A stretch of 64,000 bases of DNA from Corynebacterium efficiens YS-314 (GCF_000011305.1 NC_004369.1:496001-560000), one strand, 5' to 3'; counted from the first letter of the stretch, positions 49,414 to 57,912 are shown. Program-made: numbers and translations. Notes: a model not told the origin generated them from the sequence alone.

Positions 49414-50097
49414 TCAAGCGCTTTGTAGAAGTTTTTCGTAGGCAGTGGTTAATTCCATCAACGGGCGTTTTCCCGTTTCAATATCGCTGATCCTGGCAGG
49501 AGCGCACCCAAGACGATCCGCTATCTCTGCCTGAGTCAGGTGCTGGGCCTGACGACGTTGCTTTAAGTCTGGGCGACGCAGATCCCTCGGTTCAGGCCGG
49601 CTGGACTGTGCGCACAGCACGCGGTAAACCTCGCGCACGATGGCCCGCTTGAGACAGCGAATGATCTCCTTTTTCGACAATCCTTCCGCGGTGCGTTTAG
49701 CCACGTAGTCTTTGGTGCGTTGGTCACATCCCATGCGAACTACCGCGATTCGGTACAAAGCTGAATTCGCCCGCCGATCCCCACCACGGTTGAGTCTGTG
49801 GCGGGTGGTACGCCCAGAACTCGCTGGCAGTGGTGCCACGCCACATAGCTGAGCCAGGGCCGCCTCGGATGGGATACGTTCTGGATTCTCACCGATGCTG
49901 ACGATCAGTTCAGCGGCGATCAGCGGGCCGCTGCCGACTATGTTGCTGACATATGGGTTGATCCGTGAGAGAAGAGAACTGATCCGGGCCTCTAGCTCAT
50001 CGCATCGCCTACGCAACTGAAGGTATGTTGTAGCAAGAATCTTCAGGCTGGAGGCAACGGCATTCGCCGGGTTGTGATCGTCCGCTCCTGGCCGGCC
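49414..50097 (-). pseudogene. IS110-family transposase, C-terminal half of element BC
   Basis: Begins in coding sense at about 'RPGADDHNPANAVASSLKILATTY' and continues through the transposase C-domain 'ASSGRTTRHRLNRGGDRRANSALYRI' to a fused XRE-type helix-turn-helix 'LTQAEIADRLGCAPARISDIETGKR'. From the first Arg to the stop it has exactly 226 residues, identical to the equivalent part of the intact copy. The frame upstream of 50097 is IS3 sequence. The N-terminal half is at 52921-53478. Confidence 0.88.
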
Positions 50098-50164
50098 AGG
50101 ACCTGACCCCCGGATGGTAGACACCCTGATGCCAGCATGATGCTGGGAAAGGTAATCTGCCACC

Positions 50165-50473
50165 ATGCCAAGCAAGACCTACACAGAGGAGTTCAAGCGC
50201 GACGCTGTCGCCTTGTATGAGAACTCCCCAGGGGCTTCGATTCAGACCATTGCCGCTGACCTCGGGATCAACCGGGCTACCCTTCATAACTGGTTAAAGA
50301 AGTACGGGACAGGTGCGCGCACCAAAACCGGCACCGCGGAGTCGCCCTCGTCGATGTCGGTGACCGAGGCTGAGCGGATCCGCCAACTAGAACGGGAAGT
50401 CAGCCGACTGCGCGAAGAGCGTGACATCCTGCGGAAAGCAGCCAAATATTTCGCGGAAGAGACGAACTGGTGA
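50165..50473 (+). CDS. IS3-family transposase OrfA
   Basis: A 102-residue helix-turn-helix/leucine-zipper protein: 'YTEEFKRDAVALYENSPGASIQTIAADLGINRATLHNWLKKYG' binds DNA, and a heptad-like 'IRQLEREVSRLREERDILRKAAKYFA' helix mediates oligomerisation. It overlaps orfB by four bases in the next frame, the usual set-up for programmed -1 frameshifting to the OrfAB transposase. The sequence appears intact. Confidence 0.92.
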   Translation: MPSKTYTEEFKRDAVALYENSPGASIQTIAADLGINRATLHNWLKKYGTGARTKTGTAESPSSMSVTEAERIRQLEREVSRLREERDILRKAAKYFAEETNW

Positions 50474-51366
50474 TCCGCTTCCAGTTCGTTGACGACGCCC
50501 AGAAGAACCATTCGGTTAAGCGGATATGTGAAGTCCTGAAACTCAACAGGTCCTCCTATTACAAATGGAAAAACAGCAGCTCAGCCCGGAGAAAACGACT
50601 CATATCCGACGCCATCCTCGGTGCACGGGTCACGACTGTCTTCACCGCCGAAAATGGTTGCTACGGGGCCAAACGGATCACGGCCGAACTCAAAGATCAG
50701 ATAGATCATGACCCCGTGAATCACAAGCGGGTCGCCCGGATCATGCGCTCGTTGAAACTGTGTGGATACACCAAGAAACGCAAGGTCACCACCACCGTGT
50801 CCGATCAGAAGAAACCAGTGTTTCCTGACCTTGTCGGTCGGAAATTCACCGCCGACAAGCCGAACCAGCTCTACGTCGGGGACATTACCTACCTACCGAT
50901 CGCGGATGGGTCGAATATGTACCTGGCCACGGTTATTGATTGTTATTCCCGCAGGTTGGTGGGTTTTTCTATCGCAGATCACATGCGCACGAGCTTGGTC
51001 CAGGATGCGCTGCTGATGGCCAAGGGCCAGCGCGGAAACCTCAAGGGTGCGATTTTTCACTCGGACCACGGCAGTGTTTATACGTCGAACGCATTCCAGG
51101 ACGCCTGTAAAGACCTCGGGATTAAGCAGTCGATGGGATCAATCGGGACCAGTGCTGACAACGCCCTCGCGGAGTCCTTCAACGCAGCACTGAAGCGGGA
51201 AGTCCTCCAGGATTCCAAGACATTCATGAACCAGTTGCTCTGTCGCCGGGACGTCTTCCGCTGGTGTACCCGCTATAACACGGTGCGCCGGCATTCCTGG
51301 TGCAGATATCTCGCCCCTGCGGTGTTTGAGGAGCGTGGTCCTGCTATCCTGAAATCTGCTTCCTGA
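50470..51366 (+). CDS. IS3-family transposase OrfB (DDE integrase core)
   Basis: A 298-residue rve-type core. An N-terminal HTH_21 region 'NGCYGAKRITAELKD' precedes the catalytic residues: Asp in 'LYVGDITYLPIADG', Asp in 'IFHSDHGSVYTS' and Glu in 'NALAESFNAALKRE'. The C-terminus 'YNTVRRHSWCRYLAPAVFEE' is family-like. The frame is open, so the coding part is intact, but the right terminal repeat of the element is separated from it by the IS110 insertion. Confidence 0.92.
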   Translation: MIRFQFVDDAQKNHSVKRICEVLKLNRSSYYKWKNSSSARRKRLISDAILGARVTTVFTAENGCYGAKRITAELKDQIDHDPVNHKRVARIMRSLKLCGYTKKRKVTTTVSDQKKPVFPDLVGRKFTADKPNQLYVGDITYLPIADGSNMYLATVIDCYSRRLVGFSIADHMRTSLVQDALLMAKGQRGNLKGAIFHSDHGSVYTSNAFQDACKDLGIKQSMGSIGTSADNALAESFNAALKREVLQDSKTFMNQLLCRRDVFRWCTRYNTVRRHSWCRYLAPAVFEERGPAILKSAS

Positions 51367-51396
51367 TTAAATCCTTCGTGATGCTCCTATGGTGTG

Positions 51397-52626
51397 TCAA
51401 GCAGTTTTAAGGAATTCTTCGTAGGTTAACTTCAACTCCGATAGTCGACGCTTGCCGGTTTCAATATCGCTAATTCTTGCTGGAGCGCATCCAAGTTTCT
51501 TGGCGACTTGGGTTTGTGAAAGCCCTTTTTTCGAGCGCAGAGCTCTGAATTCATCGCTACGCAACCCACTGGATTGTCTCACAGGTCGCCCCAGACACAG
51601 CACTTGATAGATCTCTCGGACGATGGCGCGTTTTAAGCACCGCATGATTTCTTTCTTCGACAACCCTTCTTTGATTCGACGTTGAACATAGTCCCTGGTG
51701 CGTTCATCGTGACGCATCCTGACCAGGACTATGCGGTGCAGTGCTGCGTTGGCTTGGCGATCACCCCCTCTATTTAACCGGTGTCGGTTCGTCCGCCCTG
51801 AGCTCGCCGGGATAGGTGCAACGCCCCACAGATGAGCCAACGCAGCCTGTGATCGGATCCGTTGTGGATTCTCACCGAGGCTCACCAGCAATTCTGCGGC
51901 AGTAACAGCCCTGCAGCCGAAAATTTGTGTCATCGCGGGATTGATGACCTCGACCAGATCGGTGATCTTGTTATCGAGTTCATCGCATTGCGCCCGCAGC
52001 ATGTTGTAGGTGGTAGCCAAGCTCTTCAAACTGGTTAAGGTGCCATTGACGGGATCAGTGACATCTGCGGGTGGGCGGCACCGCGACAATGTCATAACCA
52101 GGGTGGTGGTCGTCATCGTCGCATAACGCTGCCGAACAGTCACGGGGGCCGTGACCAGCAGAGACTTGATGAGAGTCAATAGTTTTGCCGCCGTGGCGAC
52201 CAGTTGATGGCGGGTAATCTGGAGCATGCGCAGTGACTCCACTGGCCCGGTGGTGTCTTTCGGGATGCTGAGTGCTTGACCGGTGAGCACCTGCCGGGCG
52301 GCGGCGAGTGCATCAACAGGGTCTGATTTGCCATCCCGGCGTCGAAGGGCACGGGTAGGACGCAAAACCTCGAAAACTACATGTCCATGGCCAATAAGAT
52401 GCCGGGTCAGACCAGCTCCGTAGGAGTTAGTACCTTCTATCCCCGCAGCTACGACGCTGTAAGCTGAGAGGAACTCGGTGACCTGCTGGTATCCGTTGCT
52501 GGTGGTGGGAAAGGTATCGGTCGCCAGATGTTTACCAGTCTCGGTCACGATGGCCACGGTGTGGGTATCGGTGTGCGTATCGATGCCGGCTACGGGGCCA
52601 GCAAGGTCAATGGTTGGTGTGGGCAT
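51397..52626 (-). CDS. IS110-family DEDD transposase with C-terminal XRE domain
   Basis: A 409-residue recombinase with a RuvC-like N-terminal domain: 'VAGIDTHTDTHTVAIV' (Asp), 'AAGIEGTNSYGAGLTRHL' (Glu) and 'RDGKSDPVDALAAARQVL' (Asp pair). The C-terminal Transposase_20 domain includes 'GCRAVTAAELLVSLGENPQRI' and the serine motif 'PASSGRTNRHRLNRGGDRQANAAL'. An additional XRE helix-turn-helix at the end ('LSQTQVAKKLGCAPARISDIETGKRRL') is unusual for the family. ATG 52626 was chosen by alignment with the BC copy; a longer frame exists. Confidence 0.9.
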   Translation of the reverse strand: MPTPTIDLAGPVAGIDTHTDTHTVAIVTETGKHLATDTFPTTSNGYQQVTEFLSAYSVVAAGIEGTNSYGAGLTRHLIGHGHVVFEVLRPTRALRRRDGKSDPVDALAAARQVLTGQALSIPKDTTGPVESLRMLQITRHQLVATAAKLLTLIKSLLVTAPVTVRQRYATMTTTTLVMTLSRCRPPADVTDPVNGTLTSLKSLATTYNMLRAQCDELDNKITDLVEVINPAMTQIFGCRAVTAAELLVSLGENPQRIRSQAALAHLWGVAPIPASSGRTNRHRLNRGGDRQANAALHRIVLVRMRHDERTRDYVQRRIKEGLSKKEIMRCLKRAIVREIYQVLCLGRPVRQSSGLRSDEFRALRSKKGLSQTQVAKKLGCAPARISDIETGKRRLSELKLTYEEFLKTA

Positions 52627-52689
52627 GATGTTCACGGGCTTTCTGAAGCGGTGGGACACGGGGGATCCACATATCCGGAGCTTCAGACA

Positions 52690-52897
52690 GACAAGACGCT
52701 GATGGGACTACTACCATGACACCTGCCAGGGTGGTCACGGAAACGGTCACGCTCCTATAAGGTCATGACCGAAACTCCGGATCGCGGTACGGGACCGGAA
52801 CTACTCCGAAAGACAGATCACGAGCAAGGCACACAGTGTGGCCAGTCCACTTTGGGGTCATTTCGGATGGCTCCGATCCCGTACTCCCATTATCAGC
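52690..52897 (-). ncRNA. candidate bridge RNA region of IS110 element A
   Basis: Non-coding end upstream of the transposase, on the same strand. Blocks shared with element BC flank a small hairpin (TGGCCACA/TGTGTGCC). Segments beside it match this copy's own target: GTCCACTTT (52845-52853) equals the right flank, and CACGA (52819-52823) is the complement of the left flank TCGTG. GCTCCTAT (52751-52758) repeats the element's left end. Inferred by analogy with IS621-type bridge RNAs. Confidence 0.5.
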
Positions 52898-52920
52898 GTC
52901 CACTTTCCGGGGGTCGGGCC

Positions 52921-53478
52921 CCAACGAGACAGGGCAATGATCAGGGCGTGGTTGGTCATCGTGGTATAGCGGGCCCGGATGTCATCGGGTGCGGTGACCA
53001 GCAACGACTTGATCGTATTCATGAGTTTGACGGTCGTTGAGACCAACTGTTTCCGGGTGATGTGCAGCGTTCTTAACGATTCGACTGGCCCGGTCGAATC
53101 TTTAGGGATACTCAACGCTTCCCCGGTGAGGACTTGCCGGGCGGCAGCCAGGGCATCGACTGGGTCTGATTTGCCGTTGCGCCGACGAACTGCGCGGGTC
53201 GGGCGCAGCACCTCGACGACCGTATAGCCGGCGTCAACGAGATGGCGTGTTAGTCCTGCCCCGTAGGAGTTGGTTCCTTCGATCCCCACGGTGCCGACAC
53301 CGTGGGCGTTCAGGAACTTCGCCAGGTGTGTATAACCCGACGTGGTGGCAGGAAACGTTTCGGTCGCCAGATGCTGGCCCGTAGCGGTGATAGCGGCGAC
53401 GGTGTGGGTATCAGTATGGGTGTCGACCCCGGCGATAGGGGGAGACAGGATGGGGATATCTGTGATTGTCATGGGCAT
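52921..53478 (-). pseudogene. IS110-family transposase, N-terminal half of element BC
   Basis: Starts 'MPMTITDIPILSPPIAGVDTHTDTHTV' and includes the Glu ('VGIEGTNSYGAGL') and Asp ('RNGKSDPVDALAAARQVL') motifs. It is interrupted after 'IIALSRW' at 52921, where IS3 sequence begins. It pairs in order and frame with the C-terminal half at 49414-50097. ATG 53478 or 53472 is possible; AAAGAG favours the second. Confidence 0.87.
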
Positions 53479-53529
53479 CTCTTTCGACAGAAGGGGGTTA
53501 CCTACGGCCGCGGATCCGAGATGTCGGGC

Positions 53530-53745
53530 AGACAAGACGCTGATGGGACTACTACCATGGCACCTGCCGGGGTGGTCACGGTGAGAGGTCACGCTCCTAT
53601 GAGGTCATGACCGCATCACCGGATCGCGGTGCGGGGCCGGAACCGGCCCGGAAGACAAATCTTGACGAAGGCACACAGTCAGACTGTGGCCAGTCCATAG
53701 GTGGGTCATTCCGAGTGGTTCCGGTCCCGCACTCCCATTATCAGC
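53530..53745 (-). ncRNA. candidate bridge RNA region of IS110 element BC
   Basis: Same layout as in element A, with a longer hairpin (CACAGTC/GACTGTG). At the equivalent left-guide position it has CTTGAC (53661-53666), the complement of its own target GTCAAG, whereas A has CACGA. The right guide shares GTCC (53693-53696) with its target and then diverges. GCTCCTAT recurs at 53593-53600. Confidence 0.5.
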
Positions 53746-53925
53746 GTCCGCGGGAGTGGTGTATCTGCCCTTTCGATAAAACAAGCAGCGTAACGACCTC
53801 ACGGACCATCACGAGCTAGAAACCGGTGCCGGTTCATGCCACTTCCCTCCGCGTAACCTCAGGCGCAGCAGCCTCCGCATCGATGATATTCACCGTCATC
53901 ATCGCCCTGGTCTGCTCCAAGCTCG

Positions 53926-55086
53926 TCAACGACATGTACCGCTTTGCTGGATCCAATCATCATGCTGTTCCGCCAGCACCGCCCCGACCAGACGGATCAC
54001 CGCATCCCGGTTCGGGAAGATCCCCACCACATCAGTGCGCCGGCGGATCTCACGATTGAGCCTCTCGGTCGGGTTATTCGACCACACCTTGGTCCACACC
54101 GCCTTCGGGCACTGCGTGAACGCCAGCAGCTCATCCAGGGCTTCTTCCAGGTAATCAGCCACATCCGGGAACTTCTGCTGACAGAACTCCACCACATCCC
54201 TGGCCTGAGCCCACACAGATGCCGCATCAGGCTGCTGGAAAATCGTGTGGAACATCGCCGACAATGTTGGCCACTGCGTTTTCGACACCATCCCGTACAG
54301 GTTCTTGGAAAAGTGCGTGCGACACCGTTGCCACGAGGCATTCGGCAACACCTCACCAATCGCGTGCTGAATTCCCAGGTGGGCATCACTGGTGACCAGG
54401 TAGACCTCATTGAGCCCTCGGGCTTTCAAGTCGCGGAAGAAGCCCGTCCAGGATGCCACTGACTCACTCGTTGCAACCTGCATGCCCAACAACTCCCGAT
54501 ACCCTTCGGCGTTGACACCGGTGGCCAACAGGACAGAAGTCTTGACCACTCGCCCGCCTTCGCGAACCTTCATGGTTAGTGCGTCGCACGAAACATAGAG
54601 GTAGGGTCCGGTATCAAGAGGGCGGGTGCGGAATTCTTCGACCATGACATCAAGATCTTTCGCCATCTCCGATACCTGGGACTTCGAGAGACTATTGATC
54701 CCTAAGGTGGCGACCAAGTCGTTCATCCGCCGGGTGGACACACCCTTCAAATAACACGTGGCAATCACGGTGGTCAGCGCTCGTTCAGCCCTCGTGCGCC
54801 GTTCCAGCAACCAGTCGGGGAAGAACGATCCGGTGCGTAGTTTCGGGACCGCGACATCGACCGTGCCGACCCGGGTGTCGAAGTCGCGGTGGCGGTATCC
54901 GTTGCGGGTGTTAACCCGGTCCTGAGACACGGTGGCGTAGTCGGCGCCGCACACCTGGTCGGCTTGGGTGGAGAGGATCTGGTTGATGAAGCCTTGAAGC
55001 ATTTCTCGCATGAGATCGGGGGATGCTTGGGCGAGCAATTCGTCGAGGTAGGTGGTGGGGTCGATAGAATAGGGTCCAGCGGCCAT
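53926..55086 (-). pseudogene. IS256-family transposase, copy 2, C-terminally frameshifted
   Basis: 386 residues from the native start 'MAAGPYSIDPTTYLDELLAQ' with all three catalytic motifs. After 'EQHDDWIQQ' a single-base deletion near 53943 (GCTTTGCTGG against GCTTCTGCTGA in copy 1) changes the frame, so it ends 'SGTCR' instead of the ~40-residue native tail. Another 3-base deletion lies in the lost tail near 53872. Whether the truncated protein is active is unknown. Confidence 0.85.
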
Positions 55087-55243
55087 CGTGGGTTGTCCTT
55101 TCGAGGATATGTAGGAGTTGAGTCGAAAGGTACCTGCGGTGGTCGCCTCATGTGTTCATGGGGTCCCTCACCGGCAGTTACAGATACACCACGCTAATGG
55201 ACTCCACCGGAAATATAAAAAGCCCACTCTAAGATGACAGGGT

Positions 55244-56026
55244 ATGGATGAGCTGCTCAAACAGGAAGTTAAAGATTTCCTCACCACCAGGCGTGCACGG
55301 ATTAAGCCGGCGGCTGCGGGACTAGAAACGCAGCCGTGGAGTGATCGTCGTGTGCCGGGGCTTCGGCGGGAAGAAGTCGCGGATCTGGCGGGCATTTCTT
55401 TGGAGTACTACATCCGATTCGAGCGCGGCAATCTCAAAGGTGCATCGACTGAAATTTTGCAATCGTTAGCTAAGGCCCTCCAGCTGAGCCCGATTGAGCG
55501 CGAGCACCTGAACAACTTGGCGTATCGCGCTGATCATCCGCGCAACCTACCTACTGTGGAGACGCCAACGGCACCCCTCCAGGACATCGTTGATGCGGTC
55601 ACAGATAAGCCAGCGTGGATCCGCAACGAGCAGATGGATATTTTGGCTACAAATCAGCTCTGCGCGGAACTTTACGCCCCGATTTTGAGGGATTTGCCCG
55701 ATCGGCCCAACACTGCGCGGCACTGCTTTATCGGCGCAACAGCCGCGGAGTTTTGGGTTGATCGGGAGCAGTTCAGCGCGGAGTTCGCAGCCAAACTGCG
55801 CCTCGAGTACGCCCGACGCCCCAGCGCGCCAGGTTTAAAGGAGCTTATCGACGAGCTCCATCAGAAAAGTTCTGTTTTCCGCCAGAATTGGGCGTCTGCT
55901 GATGTTTTGTCATTCGGATCTGGCATCAAACGTTTTAGGCACCCAACACTGGGGGAGCGGGCCTACGAATACGAGACATTTAGTCTCAATAGTGCACCGG
56001 GGTATGTGTTGAGCATTTACTTTTAG
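55244..56026 (+). CDS. XRE/MmyB-type helix-turn-helix regulator
   Basis: A 260-residue transcription regulator with an N-terminal XRE domain ('RVPGLRREEVADLAGISLEYYIRFERG', about residues 37-63) and a C-terminal MmyB ligand-binding domain ('PAWIRNEQMDILATNQLCAELY' onward). Such proteins often control adjacent dehydrogenase or reductase genes; none is adjacent here. The start lies 35 bases after the transposon end, with TAAGAT eight bases upstream of ATG. Its -35 region (about 55207-55212) therefore spans the insertion junction. Before insertion it lay just downstream of the small membrane-protein gene. Confidence 0.88.
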   Translation: MDELLKQEVKDFLTTRRARIKPAAAGLETQPWSDRRVPGLRREEVADLAGISLEYYIRFERGNLKGASTEILQSLAKALQLSPIEREHLNNLAYRADHPRNLPTVETPTAPLQDIVDAVTDKPAWIRNEQMDILATNQLCAELYAPILRDLPDRPNTARHCFIGATAAEFWVDREQFSAEFAAKLRLEYARRPSAPGLKELIDELHQKSSVFRQNWASADVLSFGSGIKRFRHPTLGERAYEYETFSLNSAPGYVLSIYF

Positions 56027-56054
56027 GTGGTGGAGGGGCGCGTCGACAAGCTTT

Positions 56055-56759
56055 CTAAATGTTTCTCTTGGTGACTACGCTGACTCCGCCCATGAACGCC
56101 AGGCCCTTGACGTGAACCGTGGGCGCATTGTTTGGCAGGCGCGCGGGATTGAGCGCACCGGCCTTGTCCACGGACTGCTCGAAACCACCAAAAATGCCGA
56201 TGCCGTCACAAATGACAAAAACGCCTTCGGGAACGATGATCTCGATGCCTCCCATGAATGTGTAGGCGTTGATCTGAATGCGGTCGCTCTCCAGGAAGGC
56301 GTCGCGCAGGTCGATCTGATTGCCACCCATCATGGCGAAGGAGGTGTGGAGATTAGGCACATGCCATCCACCTTTGCGCACGGTGCCACCCATAAATGAG
56401 AAAGACATTTTGGAGCCATTCGGATTGCCAGTGATTCTGTTTCGGACAATATTGACCGGATCCACCGCGTTTTGCATGGCTGGGGGAGTGGTCTCGTAGG
56501 ACGCCGGCGTATAGGAAGCACCGGGAAATTGCTGGCCAAGCAATGTGGAGGGGTTGTCGTTCACGTCAGAAATTAGCTCTATAAGAGTGTCTAAATGACG
56601 GGCGTTCCACGCTTTGGTGGAACGCTGCTCAAACTCCTCCAAAGTAAGTTGACCTCGGGAGACAGCTTCAGAAAGCTCATCCACGACTTGGTTTCGGTTG
56701 AGGTCAGTGGCGAGTTTCCTTGCTGGTTCGTTTCCTTGAGGAACAGTCACATGAACCAT
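56055..56759 (-). CDS. DUF1707 / LiaF-C-like domain protein
   Basis: A 234-residue protein. The N-terminal ~55 residues ('[39 protein letters not shown]') match the DUF1707 pattern. The C-terminal half is a beta-helix-like region with repeated '[12 protein letters not shown]', '[13 protein letters not shown]', '[13 protein letters not shown]' and 'AFMGGVSVV' blocks, as in cell-wall-active-antibiotic response (LiaF C-terminal) proteins. No transmembrane helix links them, so it may be cytosolic. ATG 56759 was chosen by domain content. It is convergent with the XRE regulator. Confidence 0.8.
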   Translation of the reverse strand: MVHVTVPQGNEPARKLATDLNRNQVVDELSEAVSRGQLTLEEFEQRSTKAWNARHLDTLIELISDVNDNPSTLLGQQFPGASYTPASYETTPPAMQNAVDPVNIVRNRITGNPNGSKMSFSFMGGTVRKGGWHVPNLHTSFAMMGGNQIDLRDAFLESDRIQINAYTFMGGIEIIVPEGVFVICDGIGIFGGFEQSVDKAGALNPARLPNNAPTVHVKGLAFMGGVSVVTKRNI

Positions 56760-57069
56760 TCTAACAAGGGATTTGGTGTTTTCCGGTCGTAGCTGATAAT
56801 GTGGGTGGCTGAGTCCCACTCTTGTAGTTGGGAATTGACGGCACCTCGCACTCAAGCGCGGTATCGCCCCTGGTTATCCGGGACGCGGTGGCGCATGTTT
56901 GCATTTGAGTAGGTTGTTCGTGACATGTTTGGACGGGCCCCAAAAAGAGCCCCCTTTTTTGCGTGTCTGGACACTTTTCAAATCCTTCGCCATCGACAAG
57001 CTCAGCCTTCGTGTTCGTCCCCCGGGCGTCACGTCAGCAAAAAGAACAACTCCGAAATAAGGATGGTTC
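56760..57069 (+). promoter_or_regulatory. rpsL upstream region with promoter candidate
   Basis: TTTGCA (56898-56903), a 17-base spacer and TGACAT (56921-56926) form a plausible promoter for rpsL-rpsG. A weak hairpin with GGGC/GCCC and a following T-run (56935-56960) may attenuate. Nothing coding was seen in this 310-base stretch. Confidence 0.4.
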
Positions 57070-57438
57070 ATGCCAACTATTCAGCAGCTGGTCCGCAAGG
57101 GCCGCCACGATAAGACCGCTAAGGTGGCTACCGCGGCACTGAAGGGTTCCCCTCAGCGTCGTGGCGTGTGCACCCGTGTGTACACCACCACCCCCAAGAA
57201 GCCCAACTCCGCTCTGCGTAAGGTCGCCCGTGTGCGCCTCACCTCCGGCATCGAGGTTTCCGCCTACATCCCGGGTGAGGGCCATAACCTCCAGGAGCAC
57301 TCCATGGTGCTCGTCCGTGGTGGTCGTGTGAAGGACCTTCCGGGTGTCCGTTACAAGATCATCCGTGGTGCACTGGACACCCAGGGCGTCAAGGACCGCA
57401 AGCAGGCTCGTTCCCGCTACGGCGCGAAGAGGGGATAA
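57070..57438 (+). CDS. rpsL: 30S ribosomal protein S12
   Basis: Decoding-centre protein of 122 residues: '[19 protein letters not shown]' start, then '[22 protein letters not shown]' and '[21 protein letters not shown]'. Both lysines whose change gives streptomycin resistance in other bacteria (in PKKPNS and GRVKDLPG) are present in wild-type form. rpsG starts 6 bases later. The start ATG has GAAATAAGGATGGTTC upstream. Confidence 0.98.
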   Translation: MPTIQQLVRKGRHDKTAKVATAALKGSPQRRGVCTRVYTTTPKKPNSALRKVARVRLTSGIEVSAYIPGEGHNLQEHSMVLVRGGRVKDLPGVRYKIIRGALDTQGVKDRKQARSRYGAKRG

Positions 57439-57444
57439 GAAACA

Positions 57445-57912
57445 ATGCGTAAATCAGCAGCTCCCAAGCGTCCTGTAGTCAAGGACCCAGTATACGATTC
57501 CGAGCTCGTCACCCAGCTCGTGAACAAGATCCTCCTCGACGGCAAGAAGTCCACCGCAGAGCGCATCGTCTACGGCGCTCTCGAGATCTGCCGCGAGAAG
57601 ACCGGTCTCGAGCCGGTCGGCACCCTCGAGAAGGCTCTGGGCAACGTCCGCCCCGACCTCGAGGTCCGTTCCCGCCGTGTCGGTGGCGCAACCTACCAGG
57701 TTCCTGTCGAGGTTCGCCCGGCACGTGCCACCACCCTGGCTCTGCGTTGGCTGGTGACCTTCACCCGTCAGCGTCGTGAGAACACCATGGTGGAGCGTCT
57801 CGCCAACGAGATCATGGATGCAGCCAACGGCCTTGGCGCTTCCGTGAAGCGTCGCGAGGACACCCACAAGATGGCAGAGGCCAACCGCGCCTTCGCTCAC
57901 TACCGCTGGTAG
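57445..57912 (+). CDS. rpsG: 30S ribosomal protein S7
   Basis: Primary 16S rRNA 3'-domain binder of 155 residues, standard length. '[30 protein letters not shown]', '[32 protein letters not shown]' and the C-terminal '[14 protein letters not shown]' are typical. RBS AGGGGATAAGAAAC overlaps the rpsL stop, so translation is coupled. Confidence 0.98.
   Translation: MRKSAAPKRPVVKDPVYDSELVTQLVNKILLDGKKSTAERIVYGALEICREKTGLEPVGTLEKALGNVRPDLEVRSRRVGGATYQVPVEVRPARATTLALRWLVTFTRQRRENTMVERLANEIMDAANGLGASVKRREDTHKMAEANRAFAHYRW

Larger units (their letters stand above)
51380..52897 (-). mobile_element. IS110-family element (A), intact
   Basis: 1518 bases from GATGCTCCTATGGTG to CCCATTATCAGC, inserted between TTCGT and GTCCACTTT at the right end of the IS3 element. 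It carries a full transposase and a ~270-base non-coding upstream end. There is no target duplication beyond an ambiguous G. Confidence 0.88.
50098..52916 (+). mobile_element. IS3-family element, split near its right end by an IS110-family element
   Basis: Imperfect terminal repeats: left TGACCCCCGG..GGT.GACAC near 50104-50126, and right GTGTCC (when the insert is removed)..TTTCCGGGGGTC to about 52916. A possible GGCC duplication is at 50094-50097 and 52917-52920; the boundaries are uncertain by a few bases. Confidence 0.75.
49397..53745 (-). mobile_element. IS110-family element (BC), split by an IS3-family element
   Basis: The left end GATGCTCCTATAGTGTGTC and right end ACTCCCATTATCAGC match those of the second IS110 copy. 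The two halves together encode one transposase. It is inserted between GGTCAA and GTCC of the IS256 terminal repeat. The exact crossover is ambiguous by one or two bases around a shared G. Confidence 0.85.
43521..55208. mobile_element. 11.7 kb composite transposon bounded by two IS256-family copies
   Basis: Two directly oriented IS256-family copies (43521-47699 and 49391-55208, both interrupted) enclose 47700-49390. Outer ends are intact and flanked by GGAAATATA (43512-43520 and 55209-55217), a 9-base duplication of the size typical of IS256. The inner flanks show no duplication. Excision in silico restores a small membrane-protein ORF. This indicates the outer ends moved as one unit, or that one insertion was later expanded by recombination between copies. 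Confidence 0.88.
49391..55208 (-). mobile_element. IS256-family element, copy 2, split by an IS110-family element
   Basis: The first six bases GGTCAA remain at 49391-49396 and the rest (1463 bases) resumes with GTCC at 53746. The sum of 1469 differs from copy 1 by 4 bases, which equals one 1-base and one 3-base deletion seen near the transposase C-terminus. The outer right end (55181-55208) is intact. Confidence 0.88.

Noticed and set aside
43521-55208. Two independent IS256 insertions flanking ancestral DNA
   Set aside because: Each would carry its own duplication. Instead the only duplication joins the outermost ends, and the outer flanks reconstruct a gene.
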